Positions 34,065-43,217 of a DNA stretch of 64,000 nt are shown piece after piece. The stretch comes from Streptomyces niveus. GTDB lineage: Bacteria > Actinomycetota > Actinomycetes > Streptomycetales > Streptomycetaceae. The position numbers were made by a program, and so were the translations under genes. The stretch spans positions 1,736,001-1,800,000 of the forward strand of contig NZ_CP018047.1 of assembly GCF_002009175.1 (NCBI RefSeq), written 5' to 3'. Below the pieces are notes generated by a model that saw only the letters and a list, made by a program, of their open reading frames with translations, did no database searches and had not been told where the DNA came from. Each line of letters begins with the position of its first letter. The first letter of the stretch is position 1.

Positions 34065-34757
34065 GTGGTGCGGGACGACAAGCGAACGCCGCCGGACGGT
34101 GGGGCCGAGAGCGCGCCCAGGGCGTCGGAGGACATGGCCGACCGGGTGGAACTGCGCCGGATCCAGTTGGGGCTCTCGCCGGCCGAGGTGGCGCACCGCG
34201 CCCGGATGTCCGTGTCCTACCTGCGGGAGCTGGCCTCGATGCACGGGGACTTCGACCCCGAGGGGCTGACCCGACTGGCCAACGCCCTGGACATGACATC
34301 CTCCGAACTGCTCCACGGCCGCGCCGAACCGCCGCCGGGTCACGGGGCCGCCGCGGCCCATCCGGGTCTTAGGCGACTCACGGAGCGCGAGTGCTGGGAC
34401 CGGCTCGGCACCCATGGGGTCGGACGCCTGGGGCTCCCCGGGGATACCGCGCCCGTGGTCGTCCCGGTCAATTTCCTCGTGGACGGCCGGAGTGTCGTGT
34501 ACCGGACCGAGCCCGGAAGCGTCCCGGCGGTCGACGCGGGTACGTCACTGTCCTTCGAGGCCGACCGCCTCGACGAAGAGCGGATGAGCGGCTGGAGCGT
34601 ACTGCTGACCGGGACGGCCGAGCACGTCACGGATCCCGCTGCACTGGGCGTCCTCGCGGACCGGACGGGTTCCCGCCCGTGGGCGGGCGGGTCGCGGCCG
34701 CTGTGGATCCGGCTGCTGCCGGATCAGATCAGCGGCCGGGTCATCGACACACACTGA
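34065..34757 (+). CDS. HTH-PNPOx fusion: XRE-like DNA-binding domain plus pyridoxamine-5'-phosphate-oxidase-like FMN domain
   Basis: Encodes 230 residues from GTG 34065, with GAAGGAGG just upstream. The XRE-type HTH (about 23-88) includes ELRRIQLGLSPAEVAHRARMSVSYLRELA. The split-barrel flavin-binding-like domain (about 105-225) includes ECWDRLGTHGVGRLGL, VVVPVNFLVDG and SVLLTGTAEHV. Streptomyces genomes hold several such fusions, and they are thought to be nucleotide- or cofactor-responsive regulators. The ligand is unknown. Confidence 0.87.
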   Translation: MVRDDKRTPPDGGAESAPRASEDMADRVELRRIQLGLSPAEVAHRARMSVSYLRELASMHGDFDPEGLTRLANALDMTSSELLHGRAEPPPGHGAAAAHPGLRRLTERECWDRLGTHGVGRLGLPGDTAPVVVPVNFLVDGRSVVYRTEPGSVPAVDAGTSLSFEADRLDEERMSGWSVLLTGTAEHVTDPAALGVLADRTGSRPWAGGSRPLWIRLLPDQISGRVIDTH

Positions 34758-34793
34758 ACCGTGGCTCTCGTGGCCTCGGTGATGTGCCTTGCA

Positions 34794-35201
34794 TCAGTGG
34801 AGCACCTTCGTCTTGGCCTTCTCGAATTCGTGATCACTGATGGCACCCTTGTCGTGCATCTCGACCAGCTTCGCGAGCTGTTCCGCCTGACTGGTGCCGG
34901 TTCCGGCGGTTGTGCGGATGTAGGAGTCGAAATCATGCTGCCGGGCCCGCGCATGGCGCTGTTCACGTTCTCCCATGCCGCGGCCCCGGACGGCGACATA
35001 GACGAAGACCCCGAGGAAGGGGAGGAGGATCACGAACAGCAGCCAGCCGGCTTTGACTCCTCCGGTCATGTCGTCCCTGAGTATGTCGACGATGATCCGG
35101 AAAAGCAGAATCAACCACAGCACACTCAGGACGAAGAAAAGAACCGTCCAGAACGCGCCCAGGATCGGATAGTCGTTTGCCAGTGTCATTTCTCCGGTCA
35201 T
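34794..35201 (-). CDS. PLDc_N / SHOCT-domain membrane protein
   Basis: Encodes 135 residues from ATG 35201, with a GGAG site 9 nt upstream. Two hydrophobic helices (about 14-37, 49-69) form a PLDc_N-like domain (AFWTVLFFVLSVLWLILLF). After a basic linker, a C-terminal SHOCT motif (QLAKLVEMHDKGAISDHEFEKAKTKVL) is present. SHOCT is a small oligomerisation module. Function unknown; often stress-associated in actinobacteria. Confidence 0.87.
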   Translation of the reverse strand: MTGEMTLANDYPILGAFWTVLFFVLSVLWLILLFRIIVDILRDDMTGGVKAGWLLFVILLPFLGVFVYVAVRGRGMGEREQRHARARQHDFDSYIRTTAGTGTSQAEQLAKLVEMHDKGAISDHEFEKAKTKVLH

Positions 35202-35356
35202 GGTTTTATCTCCGCTCGTAGGGGGCGGTGAATGCGTCCTCGCCCTCCGGTCCCGCGCTACGCGTTTTCCGGAGTCGGCGGCTGCACGATGCCACGGGCG
35301 CCGGAACCTCACCGTCATGGTGCGGCTTTTGGTCACCACCTGCCACCCGGCCGTGT

Positions 35357-35384
35357 CCCACATGGCGCCATGCCGCCATGTGGG
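35357..35384. promoter_or_regulatory. 28-bp perfect palindromic element
   Basis: CCCACATGGCG - CCATGC - CGCCATGTGGG, a perfect 11-bp dyad in the 237-bp divergent gap between the SHOCT gene and the DUF1876 gene, 55 bp before the latter. It could be an operator or mRNA hairpin. Confidence 0.5.
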
Positions 35385-35438
35385 TGAGCCTGAAAGGGGC
35401 ACACCACGTAAGCGAGAGAGCCGAAGGGCGGGCTTCCC

Positions 35439-35714
35439 ATGACGCAGCAGGCGGCGGCCGTGCAGGGCCGCACCAGGACGTGGAATGTAAGGCTGGACAT
35501 CTTCGAGGAGGACAAGGACACCACCGCGGTCTACGCGGTCCTCGACACCGGCGAGAGCGAACTGGTCATCCGGACCACCGCTCACCGCAACCCCCATGAC
35601 AGGCCGGCCCCCGAGATCGGCGACGAGTACGCCGCGGGCCGCGCCCTGCGCGAACTCGGCCGACGACTCCTGAACGCGGGCGCCACCGACGCCGAGGACA
35701 ACGCGCACCGGTGA
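35439..35714 (+). CDS. DUF1876-family small protein
   Basis: Encodes 91 residues. Contains the family pattern KxWNVRLDIFEEDKDTTAVYAVLDTGE and HRNPHDRPAPEIGDEYAAGRALRELGRRLL, an alpha/beta dsRBD-like fold. Found near SHOCT and other stress genes in Streptomyces. No function known. It is divergent from the SHOCT gene across a palindrome. Confidence 0.85.
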   Translation: MTQQAAAVQGRTRTWNVRLDIFEEDKDTTAVYAVLDTGESELVIRTTAHRNPHDRPAPEIGDEYAAGRALRELGRRLLNAGATDAEDNAHR

Positions 35715-35926
35715 CCCACGGCGCGCCGCCTTCGTACTCGCACTCGGCGGGATGAACGCGGCGCGAGTACCACCTCTTCGCATCCGTGGCCGCCATGGCT
35801 GCCACGGCCGTAGGCGGTGACTCCGTCAAGGAGGCCCACGGTCCTGGCCCTCTGTCAAGTACGTCTCCGTATCGCCGACCGGATGCTGGATAGTGTGGTG
35901 ACGCGCGAGCCGGGAGGTGCGGAGCC

Positions 35927-36342
35927 ATGGCCAACACGCCTGAGGATTCGGCGCGGTGGGAAGGCGACGCGTGAACTGGTGGCACGGGTCTTCGCCGATC
36001 TCTGGCTGCACCCAGGCGCGTTCGACCGGGCGCGCTACCGCCTCGCGACCTGGCTGGCCGTAAGAACCTGCGAGATGGCCGCGGAGCACGTACCGCGAGC
36101 ACGGATGAAACGGACACCGGGACCTCGACCGGATCGAGGAGAACACCCGCGCGGACGAGGCGATCACCGAGCTGACCCCGCGCGTGCGCCGGGCTCTCCA
36201 CCTCACCCACACCGCGGGGTTGGACTACCGGCAGACGGCCGCCGCTCTCGGAGTCTCCGAGGAGGAGATCCTGAACCGGCTGCGTCTGGGGCTTCAAGCG
36301 ATCGCCGCACGGACCGGGGCCGTCAGGGAGGACAGGCGATGA
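35927..36342 (+). pseudogene. Broken short sigma-70-like gene (regions 2 and 4 in different frames)
   Basis: A GGGAGG site precedes ATG 35927, which opens MANTPEDSARWEGDA and stops at TGA after 15 codons. The sigma region-2 sequence TRELVARVFADLWLHPGAFDRARYRLATWLAV runs in the next frame. Beyond about 36114 a third frame gives DLDRIEENTRADEAITELTPRVRR and the region-4 HTH GLDYRQTAAALGVSEEEILNRLRLG, to TGA 36340-36342. Removing the A near 36114 would join regions 2 and 4. The stop overlaps the next ATG (ATGA). Two frame breaks in about 400 bp argue for decay, or for error-prone sequence here. Confidence 0.68.
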
Positions 36343-37463
36343 ACATCGACTCCGACGCACACGCGCGCCTGCAACGTCTGCTCGGCGCCTGGGCACTCAG
36401 CGCATGCTCGTCCGAGGAGGCGGCGGAGGTGGACGCGCACGTCGCCGAATGCGACGACTGCTCCCGCGAGGCCGGGCAACTGCGTTCGGCCATCGACCTG
36501 TTGCACGCCCACATGACCTCGACCTGCCGCCCACGCTGCGCGCCGAGGTCATCGGGGCGTGCCTCGGGTCGCGTTCACCACAGGTCGCCGTACCGGACTA
36601 CGCACAGCCCTACGACGCCGAGGCCGCACGTCTGGACGCCCTCCTGACGGACCTGGACGACTCGGAGTGGGCGGCGCAGGTCAAGCTGGAGTGGTTCGAC
36701 GGCGGGGACTCCGCGAGCCGCGAGACCTCGGTCGCCGGTGTACTGGGCCACCTGCTGGCGGTGGACGGTACGGTCTCCGCGTCGCTCGGCCTGCCGGACC
36801 CGCTCAAACCGGGCACCACCTCCTCGACCGACCCGAAGGACCGGACCGAGGCACTCTGGGAACAGGCGGAGCCCTTCGCCGAGTCCGGCCCGGACGCACT
36901 GCGCGACACGTGGCGCGACCACGCGTACGAGCTGATCCGCATCTGCGCGTTCAGCGGGAAGGGCATCGCCGAAATCGCCGTTCCCTACGGCGAGGGCGTC
37001 TTCCTGCCGCTGCGCCTGGCCCTCCTGGACCGGGCTTTCGAGACATGGATCCACGCCACGGACATCGCCGACGCTGTCGACTACCCCTACCCGCCGCCGG
37101 TGCCCGCACCTGCGCACACTGGTGGGCGTCGCCGTCCAGATGCTCCCGTCGATCCTCGCCGCCCGCCGCCAGGCCGGTCTGGCCTCCCCACCCCTGCCCA
37201 CCCTCGACCCGACACTCGCCCCCCGCTCGCTGCGCCTGACGATCGAGGGCGAGAGCGGCAGCGACTGGTACCTCCCGGTCGACGACCCCACATCCACCGC
37301 GGGCCCCGACAACTGCGTCGGCGAAGTGGTGCTGGACGAGGTCGAGTTCTGCCGCCTCTCCGCCGGCCGCCTCCGCCCCCAGGACGTGGCGGCGGGCCAA
37401 CAGGGCGACCGGGCGGCCCTCAACGAACTGCTCTACGCGATGGCTTCGATGAGCAGACTCTGA
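36339..37463 (+). pseudogene. Broken anti-sigma factor: zf-HC2 plus maleylpyruvate-isomerase-like domain
   Basis: From ATG 36339 the protein opens with a zinc anti-sigma domain (LLGAWALSACSSEEAAEVDAHVAECDDCSREAG; HxxxCxxC). An extra AT near 36513 shifts the frame. The sensible continuation HDLDLPPTLRAEVI through YDAEAARLDALLTDLDDSEWA and FETWIHATDIADAV (a mycothiol-dependent maleylpyruvate isomerase/DinB-type domain) is two frames on. An extra G near 37106 shifts it again, to PHLRTLVGVAVQMLPSIL and the stop at 37463. The intact protein would be about 370 residues and is the expected partner of the broken sigma gene upstream. Confidence 0.72.
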
Positions 37464-37528
37464 CCACCTGGCAACCGGATTCCCAGCCGACCGGGGCGCG
37501 TATCCGGAGTGCTTCGACGGCCCTGGTG

Positions 37529-40114
37529 TCAGGCCGTTCCGCCCTCCTCCCAGCGGTCTCTGAACCAGCCGAGCGTCTTAAGAAGAAGCTCCCGATTCCG
37601 CTCGTCCTCCAGCACGGAGAGCCGGAATCCGGGACGCAGCTCCAGCTTTCCGTGCGGCAGGGAGACACCTTCCATCTGGTTCAGCCTGTCCAACAGCTCG
37701 GCACGGAGTCGGCGCTCCGTGAAAGGTTCGCGCTTCGCCAGATGCTGGAAGACGACCTCAGCGGTGCCCCCTCGCCCACTGCCCGGGTAAAGGACCATGG
37801 GCCAGATGCCCTGGCCCGGGCCGCCCGCACTCCCGAGCATCAGGAACGCGCTGGTCATGGCCTTGCCCGCACCGTGACCTGTCCAGCCCCCGAGCCCCTC
37901 CCAACCGGCGATCAGCTCGCGCACCGCTGCCACGGTCGAGTCGGTGTCGTCCGCCGCGAGCTGACGGAGGAACCTCGCGGAGCGCGTCTCCACGGCCGGC
38001 TGCTCCGTGCTCTCCCGTGGGACCTCCCCCATGCCGGCATCCTCGTCCGCCTCGTCGGCGCCGATGACCAGAGCCAGGTCGCCACTGGTGAGGCGCTGTG
38101 CCGGATCGGCGGCGCCCAGGGCCGTGAAGTCAACGCCGTCGGCGCGCAGCCGGGCGCGTACGTCACCGCGATCCTGCCCGGCCCATCGGAATCCGTCGGC
38201 CACCTTGCCGTCGGCGTTGAGCACCCGGTATGCGTTGATCACTCCGTCGGTCTTGGCGAGGTGGTTGCCTACCGCCTGAGCACCGGACCCGACATACGCT
38301 GCCAGATCTCCGTACGACGTCCAGGTGCCGTGCGGAAGCGCGGCAAGCACCTGGTGGGCGAGGCTCCAGTCGCGGCTGCGCTCTGCGCGCCCCACGCCGC
38401 GCAGCGGGGCGGGCCACAGCCTGATCGCCCGGTCGGCGAGCTCGTCGGCGCGGGCCAGAATCTCCGCGCGGCCCCAGCGCTCGGTGGCGGCGATACGCCG
38501 GTTCATCTCCAGGTGGCTGCCGTGCAGCAAGCCCTGTTTGCGCTCGAAGGGATGGTTCGAAAGTTCCGCGTTCACGCCGGTCAGCGTCAGGTTGCCGAGA
38601 GTGTGTTGCAAGCGGGAGTGCAGGTCCTCGGGGCTCTCGCCCTCGGCCGCGCCGGCTTTCAGCACCTGCATCCACTCGTCGCCGGGCGACTGCGGCATTA
38701 CATGTTCGATGGTGAGCTGCGCCGCGTCGAAGTCCACCGGCTCGGGGTGCTCATAGCTTTCCTCCAGCCGCTGGAGGACCAGCTTGCGCTGGTTGGGCCG
38801 ACCGTACTGGTAGAAGGGCGCGGACCGGATTTTCTCGCGCAGTTCCTCGTCGCCGGGCCACTGGCGGTTGTCGGCGGAGAGCAGCTGACGCAGGCCGTCG
38901 GCCACCGGCACATCGCGCGGGAGTTGAGCGGGAACGGCCTGAAAGATCCGGTTCAGGTTGTTCGTGGCCACTCGGCAGACTGTCCTGCGTACCAGGAAGC
39001 TCTCGACGTACGACAGGGCGCGCGCGGTCTCGCCGTCGTCCAGCTCGCCGCGTGCCCGCCGGTCGAGCAGCAGCATCAGCGCGGGATAGGTCACCACGGC
39101 CTGCCAGTCACGCAGCCTGCGCAGGTGGCCGCGGACCGTCGGAGCGCTCTCCTCATCCGGGTGGATCATCTTCCTGAAGTGTGCGCTGCGACGGTGCAGC
39201 TCCTTGATGTAGTCCTCGATCTCCGCCTCGGTCCGCGTCTCTCCCGTCTCCTGGATCTCGAAGTGCTTCTGCTGGGCTGCGTACAGGTCCTGTCGTCGGA
39301 CCCGGTCGTCTCCGTCGAGTACCAACTGCAGCCACATCAGCTGTTCGAGCTCGTCGTTGGTGAGGCTGGCCTGCAAAGGCAGCCAGTACGTCTCGTAGAC
39401 CCGCTCACCGCGGGTCGGCAGACGCATGAACAAGTAGTTGCGCAGCAGATCCGCCTGGCTGAGTTTCAGTCCTGTGTTGTTGAGTGACTCGAAGATGCGA
39501 TGCACGTTGTCACCGCGCTCGGCACTCACCACGACCAGCGTGAGGCGTGACGTGATCGCCTGCTCGATACGCAGGATGCCCTTGGTGCTCTCTTCGTCGT
39601 CGGCCTCGACCAGTTTGCGGCGGAAGAACCGGTAGGCGGAGGCGACTCTGTCCCCCGCGGTCTGCTCCGCGGGAAGACTGCGGACGTGGGCGGCGAACTG
39701 CGGCCGGTCCGCCTGCGTAGGCAACAGCCGGAAGTACTCATCACCGTGTTTGCGCTTGTTGATGAGGTATTCCTCGTCGATGCGCTCGGCCTCCTCGGAC
39801 TCCCCTTCGGCGATGTGGTCACGGATCGCCACCAGCGCGAGGGACAGCTTGGTCAACCGCTGCTGGCCGTCGACGACGAGCCAGCGGGGGAACGTCGCCT
39901 CGTTCTGCGGGGACGGGGCGAGCACGACGGAGCCGAGAAAGTGCGTGCTCGCCGACGTGCCGGAATCCAGGAGTTCGGTCTGTTCGAGGATGTCGTTCCA
40001 CAGCTGAGCCAGCTGCTTCTCCGACCAGGAGTACGTGCGCTGGTAGAGCGGGACCTGGAACTGCTGAGTCCGGCCCTGCATCAAGTCGGCGAAGACGGTC
40101 TCTTTGGCCTGCAC
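37529..40114 (-). CDS. GmrSD-like DUF262-DUF1524 nuclease fused to an MGMT/ATL-like DNA-binding domain
   Basis: Encodes 861 residues from GTG 40114, with AGGAG 7 nt upstream. The N-terminal DUF262/ParB-like NTPase domain has VPLYQRTYSWS (21-31) and VVDGQQRLT (81-88). The DUF1524 His-Me-finger nuclease region has IEHVMPQ (His471) and HTLGNLTLTGVNAELSNHPFERK. At about 585-650 a helix-turn-helix like that of O6-alkylguanine methyltransferases (HQVLAALPHGTWTSYGDLAAYVG, NAYRVLNADG) is present, without the PCHR Cys active site. The remaining ~200 residues are unassigned. GmrSD family enzymes restrict modified phage DNA (type IV restriction). The DNA-reading add-on may alter target choice. Confidence 0.9.
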   Translation of the reverse strand: MQAKETVFADLMQGRTQQFQVPLYQRTYSWSEKQLAQLWNDILEQTELLDSGTSASTHFLGSVVLAPSPQNEATFPRWLVVDGQQRLTKLSLALVAIRDHIAEGESEEAERIDEEYLINKRKHGDEYFRLLPTQADRPQFAAHVRSLPAEQTAGDRVASAYRFFRRKLVEADDEESTKGILRIEQAITSRLTLVVVSAERGDNVHRIFESLNNTGLKLSQADLLRNYLFMRLPTRGERVYETYWLPLQASLTNDELEQLMWLQLVLDGDDRVRRQDLYAAQQKHFEIQETGETRTEAEIEDYIKELHRRSAHFRKMIHPDEESAPTVRGHLRRLRDWQAVVTYPALMLLLDRRARGELDDGETARALSYVESFLVRRTVCRVATNNLNRIFQAVPAQLPRDVPVADGLRQLLSADNRQWPGDEELREKIRSAPFYQYGRPNQRKLVLQRLEESYEHPEPVDFDAAQLTIEHVMPQSPGDEWMQVLKAGAAEGESPEDLHSRLQHTLGNLTLTGVNAELSNHPFERKQGLLHGSHLEMNRRIAATERWGRAEILARADELADRAIRLWPAPLRGVGRAERSRDWSLAHQVLAALPHGTWTSYGDLAAYVGSGAQAVGNHLAKTDGVINAYRVLNADGKVADGFRWAGQDRGDVRARLRADGVDFTALGAADPAQRLTSGDLALVIGADEADEDAGMGEVPRESTEQPAVETRSARFLRQLAADDTDSTVAAVRELIAGWEGLGGWTGHGAGKAMTSAFLMLGSAGGPGQGIWPMVLYPGSGRGGTAEVVFQHLAKREPFTERRLRAELLDRLNQMEGVSLPHGKLELRPGFRLSVLEDERNRELLLKTLGWFRDRWEEGGTA

Positions 40115-40626
40115 AGAAGTTCTCCTGAGACTGGGACGGTAGGCGGTTCGGGATGGAGGGGATACGACGGGTGACTGCAGAACGACCTGTTTCCGGCCGA
40201 TGGCCGCCCCTTGTCCGAAGTCGGACAGCAATCGCGCATGACCGCCCCTCCTCCACCCGCCGTACCGGAATCCTCCAACGTCGTGGAGAGCGAGGGCCCG
40301 GAGGGCATCGTGTTCTGCACGGTGAGGTGGGTGAAAGGGCCGAACCAATCTGGGCCACCAGCCTGATGGGCCCCGGTGACAGTCATCGGCAGCCATTTTG
40401 TCGTGGCGTGAACGCTCCTGGGCAGAGGGTGAAGTACTTGGCTGAATAGTGCCGAAGATGCCCTTCTGCCGGCCGCCTGCTACGAGCAGGAGCCGCCGGC
40501 GCGGGCAGTAGTCCGCCGGTCAAGGTTTCGTTGCCTCTCGGCTCGTGATCCGGACTTGGGGAACCCACGTACGAGGCGGGCTAGGGTCGTGGAACGTCCG
40601 TTGTCTGTTGTATGTGAGGTAGCTCG
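40115..40626. other. 512-bp divergent gap between defence nuclease and SUKH-4 gene
   Basis: No convincing gene on either strand. Holds the promoter region of both neighbours. A TAGGGT -10-like box (40582-40587) with a TTGGGG upstream at non-ideal spacing precedes the SUKH-4 gene. A possible ribosome-binding site (GAGGT) lies just before ATG 40627. Confidence 0.5.
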
Positions 40627-41505
40627 ATGCCTGAGCCGTCCCGTGATCCAGCCGTCGAGCAGTTCGGTGCCGAGGGCATGCGTCGCTTCCACGTCGGTGC
40701 CACCTTTGGTGTGCGGCTGCCTGAGCCGACGCGGACGGGCCTTGAGGAGACGGGCGTTCCGGTGCTGGTCCCGCCCTACTTCACGGCTGCTGGTGAAAGT
40801 GACGCGCTCCAGCTCGGTACTTTCGCGGCTCAGGCCGGTCTTCCCCGCCCTGCGCTGGGGTTCGAGGGGTGGCCGCGTGTGGGGCATGACGGGCTGGCCC
40901 ATCTGTGCGTACGGCCTGACGGCGCCGTCCAGGCGGTCATGCTGGAAGGCGGTGAGGAGGACTTGTTCGTCAGCTCGGATCTTGAGGCGTTCAATGCGTC
41001 GTTGGCGGTGCTGGACCGGGTGCTGCCGGTGATCGCGACCTCGTCCGGTCTGGCGGAAGCGGCCGGTGTGTTCCGGGAGTTGAACGAGGCGCTGCGTGGG
41101 ATCGACGCGGGTGCGTTCGGGGAGCGGGAGGGGTGGTGGCCTCGGGTGCTGGACGATGTGCGGCATACCCTCAACTTTCCTTTCTCCGCGGCGTTCGAGT
41201 ACGTCGACGGGGCCGGGGAGAAGCACATCGTCACGGGTGCGACGGGGCCGGGGCGTGCGCATCCGGAGGAGCTCGTCTGGCGGGAGCTGTCCGACCAGGG
41301 TGTGGCGCCGGGGCAGGTGCGGCGGGTGTTCTGCGAGTTGCAGGCGTGCATGATGCCCGGTCATTACTGCGCGGTGTGGATGCAAAGGTTGTTCCCGCAG
41401 GCGGAGTTCACGCACGCTTTCGACTACGGCAGTGATGCCGAATCCCGTGAGGCGGGGCTCAAGGCACTGATCACGCGGGCGGCCGAGCAGGCAGGCCGCG
41501 GGTGA
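40627..41505 (+). CDS. SUKH-4 domain fused to a nucleic-acid/nucleotide deaminase-like domain
   Basis: Encodes 292 residues. The N-terminal ~165 residues fit SUKH-4 (DGLAHLCVRPDGAVQAVMLEG, DLFVSSDLEAFNASLAVL). The C-terminal part shows deaminase-superfamily zinc motifs: His212-Pro-Glu214 (AHPEELVW) and Cys241-x6-Cys248 (QACMMPGHYC), followed by WMQRLFPQAEFTHAFDYG. The spacing resembles the XOO_2897-type toxin deaminases. SUKH proteins are usually immunity factors, so the pairing of immunity-like and toxin-like domains in one chain is notable. The stop overlaps the next gene (GTGA). Confidence 0.8.
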   Translation: MPEPSRDPAVEQFGAEGMRRFHVGATFGVRLPEPTRTGLEETGVPVLVPPYFTAAGESDALQLGTFAAQAGLPRPALGFEGWPRVGHDGLAHLCVRPDGAVQAVMLEGGEEDLFVSSDLEAFNASLAVLDRVLPVIATSSGLAEAAGVFRELNEALRGIDAGAFGEREGWWPRVLDDVRHTLNFPFSAAFEYVDGAGEKHIVTGATGPGRAHPEELVWRELSDQGVAPGQVRRVFCELQACMMPGHYCAVWMQRLFPQAEFTHAFDYGSDAESREAGLKALITRAAEQAGRG

Positions 41506-43181
41506 GCACGGTGAAATGGGGCCGGCCCGCGGCTGGTCGTGAACCGGCGGGGGCCGCGCTGCTGGCATGGCTGGCTGATCCTTCCGCACCGGGCCTGTGT
41601 GTGATCACGGGCGGTGCGGGGTGCGGAAAGTCGACGTTACTGGCCTGGCTGGTGGGGCACGGCACTGATGCGGGCACCGAACGGGAGCGAGCGGTGCATG
41701 CTTTCGTGCCGCTCGCCGGGCAGAGTGTGCGCGGCGCGGTGTGGACGCTGGCCGACCAACTGGGTCTTATGGCGCGGGGGCCGGAGGAGTTCCTGGCACG
41801 CCTGGCCGCCGACCGCCGTCCGGCCACCGTCGTCCTGCCCGACCTGCATGCGGCTGCCGATCCAGGTGTGCTCACCGAGCTCGTGCTCGCACTGGGTGCC
41901 CACGAGCATGTGCGGCTCGTGGTGGAGACCCGCTCGGGAACCGCTGTCCACCATCAACTGGCAGGCAGCGCGGCAGCGGTGATGGATCTGGATGAGCCGC
42001 AGTGGACCGATGAGGCCCGCCGATCGGCCTGGCACGCTGAACACACCGAGTCCATCGCTCCCCCGGCCCCGGAGAGGCATCAGGCTGTCGCGGTGGTGGA
42101 TTTGAACGATCCGGCCGCGTTGTGCGCGGCCGATCCCTGGTTGGTCACCGCCGCTTTCGACGCTGACCAGGAGGAGCACGGAGGGCTGCGTGCCGCCTGG
42201 CTTCGTGCCGGGCAGTCGCTGTGCCGGGACCAGGAGAGCGCGGAGCGGGCACTGGTCCTGCTGACCGCGTTGGGGGATGGTGCGGATCCGCGGCTGCGGC
42301 CCGAACTCGACCGGCTTGCGGCTACCGCCGACTGGCGGCTGGACTGGTCCAGGGTGCGCGGGGACGTGGCCCCGCCCTGGTCCGGACCGGTGTTCGCGAT
42401 GACCACCGCGGGGTTGCCGACTGACCAGGCGCTCCTCGCCGACCACCAGGGTGTACTGCGGACCGTAGATGTGGCGAACGGCAGTGCGATCGGGCGGATA
42501 CCCCAACCGCCGTCCCCGCCGGCCTCGATCTGCCTCCTCATCGATGGAACCGTGCTCGTCCTGGATGGCCAGGGCCGCCTGCACAGACAGACGCTGCCCG
42601 GTGCGCCGCGGGCAACGGGGATCGCCGCCCTGCTCGATGACGGGCCGTCCCCCGGCCGGCAGCTGACCGAAACGGTCACGGCTCATCTCGCCCGCTCCCC
42701 CGGTACCGCGCTCTGCTCCACGCCTGGTGTCATGGCCGTGGGCGGGGCCGACGGCACCGTTCACGCCTTCACTCCGGGCGAGCCGGACGAACACCCGCGC
42801 GGGGCCGGCCTGCACACCGGCCCCGTCACCGCCCTGGCGGCGGTCGACCTTCCGGTCGGCGACGGCCAGGGAGCGGTGCCGCTGCTGTACAGCGGTGGAG
42901 CCGACGGCCGAGTACGTGCCTGGTCGCCCGCCGCCGACCCGCAGCGCACCCCCGTGGCCGAACACTCCAGCCCCGTCGCGGCGTTGGCCGCGGGACACAC
43001 TCCCCGTGGCCCGGTCCTCGCGGTCGCCTGGGCGGACGGGCTGGTGGAGTTGCGTCTCCTCGATGAGGGAAAGACGCGACACCTGTGGCCCGGTACGGCG
43101 GTGAACGCACTGGCCCTGACGGCCGACGGGAGCCTGCTGATCGGCACGGACGACCGGTTGTTCTGCCTGCACCCGCGGTGA
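41502..43181 (+). CDS. P-loop NTPase with C-terminal beta-propeller repeats
   Basis: Encodes 559 residues from GTG 41502, coupled to the SUKH-4/deaminase gene. Walker A: ITGGAGCGKSTLL (35-47). A Walker-B-like TVVLPDLH follows near residue 110. After a helical middle section, WD40/PQQ-like blades appear from about 310 (LLADHQGVLRTVDVANG, VMAVGGADGTVHAF, LLYSGGADGRVRAWSP, VAALAAGHT). The NTPase-plus-propeller layout recalls STAND-type sensors, but no nuclease or other effector domain is visible. Role in the conflict module is inferred from context only. Confidence 0.8.
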   Translation: MSTVKWGRPAAGREPAGAALLAWLADPSAPGLCVITGGAGCGKSTLLAWLVGHGTDAGTERERAVHAFVPLAGQSVRGAVWTLADQLGLMARGPEEFLARLAADRRPATVVLPDLHAAADPGVLTELVLALGAHEHVRLVVETRSGTAVHHQLAGSAAAVMDLDEPQWTDEARRSAWHAEHTESIAPPAPERHQAVAVVDLNDPAALCAADPWLVTAAFDADQEEHGGLRAAWLRAGQSLCRDQESAERALVLLTALGDGADPRLRPELDRLAATADWRLDWSRVRGDVAPPWSGPVFAMTTAGLPTDQALLADHQGVLRTVDVANGSAIGRIPQPPSPPASICLLIDGTVLVLDGQGRLHRQTLPGAPRATGIAALLDDGPSPGRQLTETVTAHLARSPGTALCSTPGVMAVGGADGTVHAFTPGEPDEHPRGAGLHTGPVTALAAVDLPVGDGQGAVPLLYSGGADGRVRAWSPAADPQRTPVAEHSSPVAALAAGHTPRGPVLAVAWADGLVELRLLDEGKTRHLWPGTAVNALALTADGSLLIGTDDRLFCLHPR

Positions 43182-43217
43182 CGTAACTGATTACAACCGC
43201 CCTACTGTCGCGCCCAG

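Noticed and set aside
41502..43181. Full STAND NTPase toxin call
   Set aside because: Walker A and propeller blades are seen, but no HEAT/TPR effector or nuclease domain, so only NTPase plus propeller is claimed.
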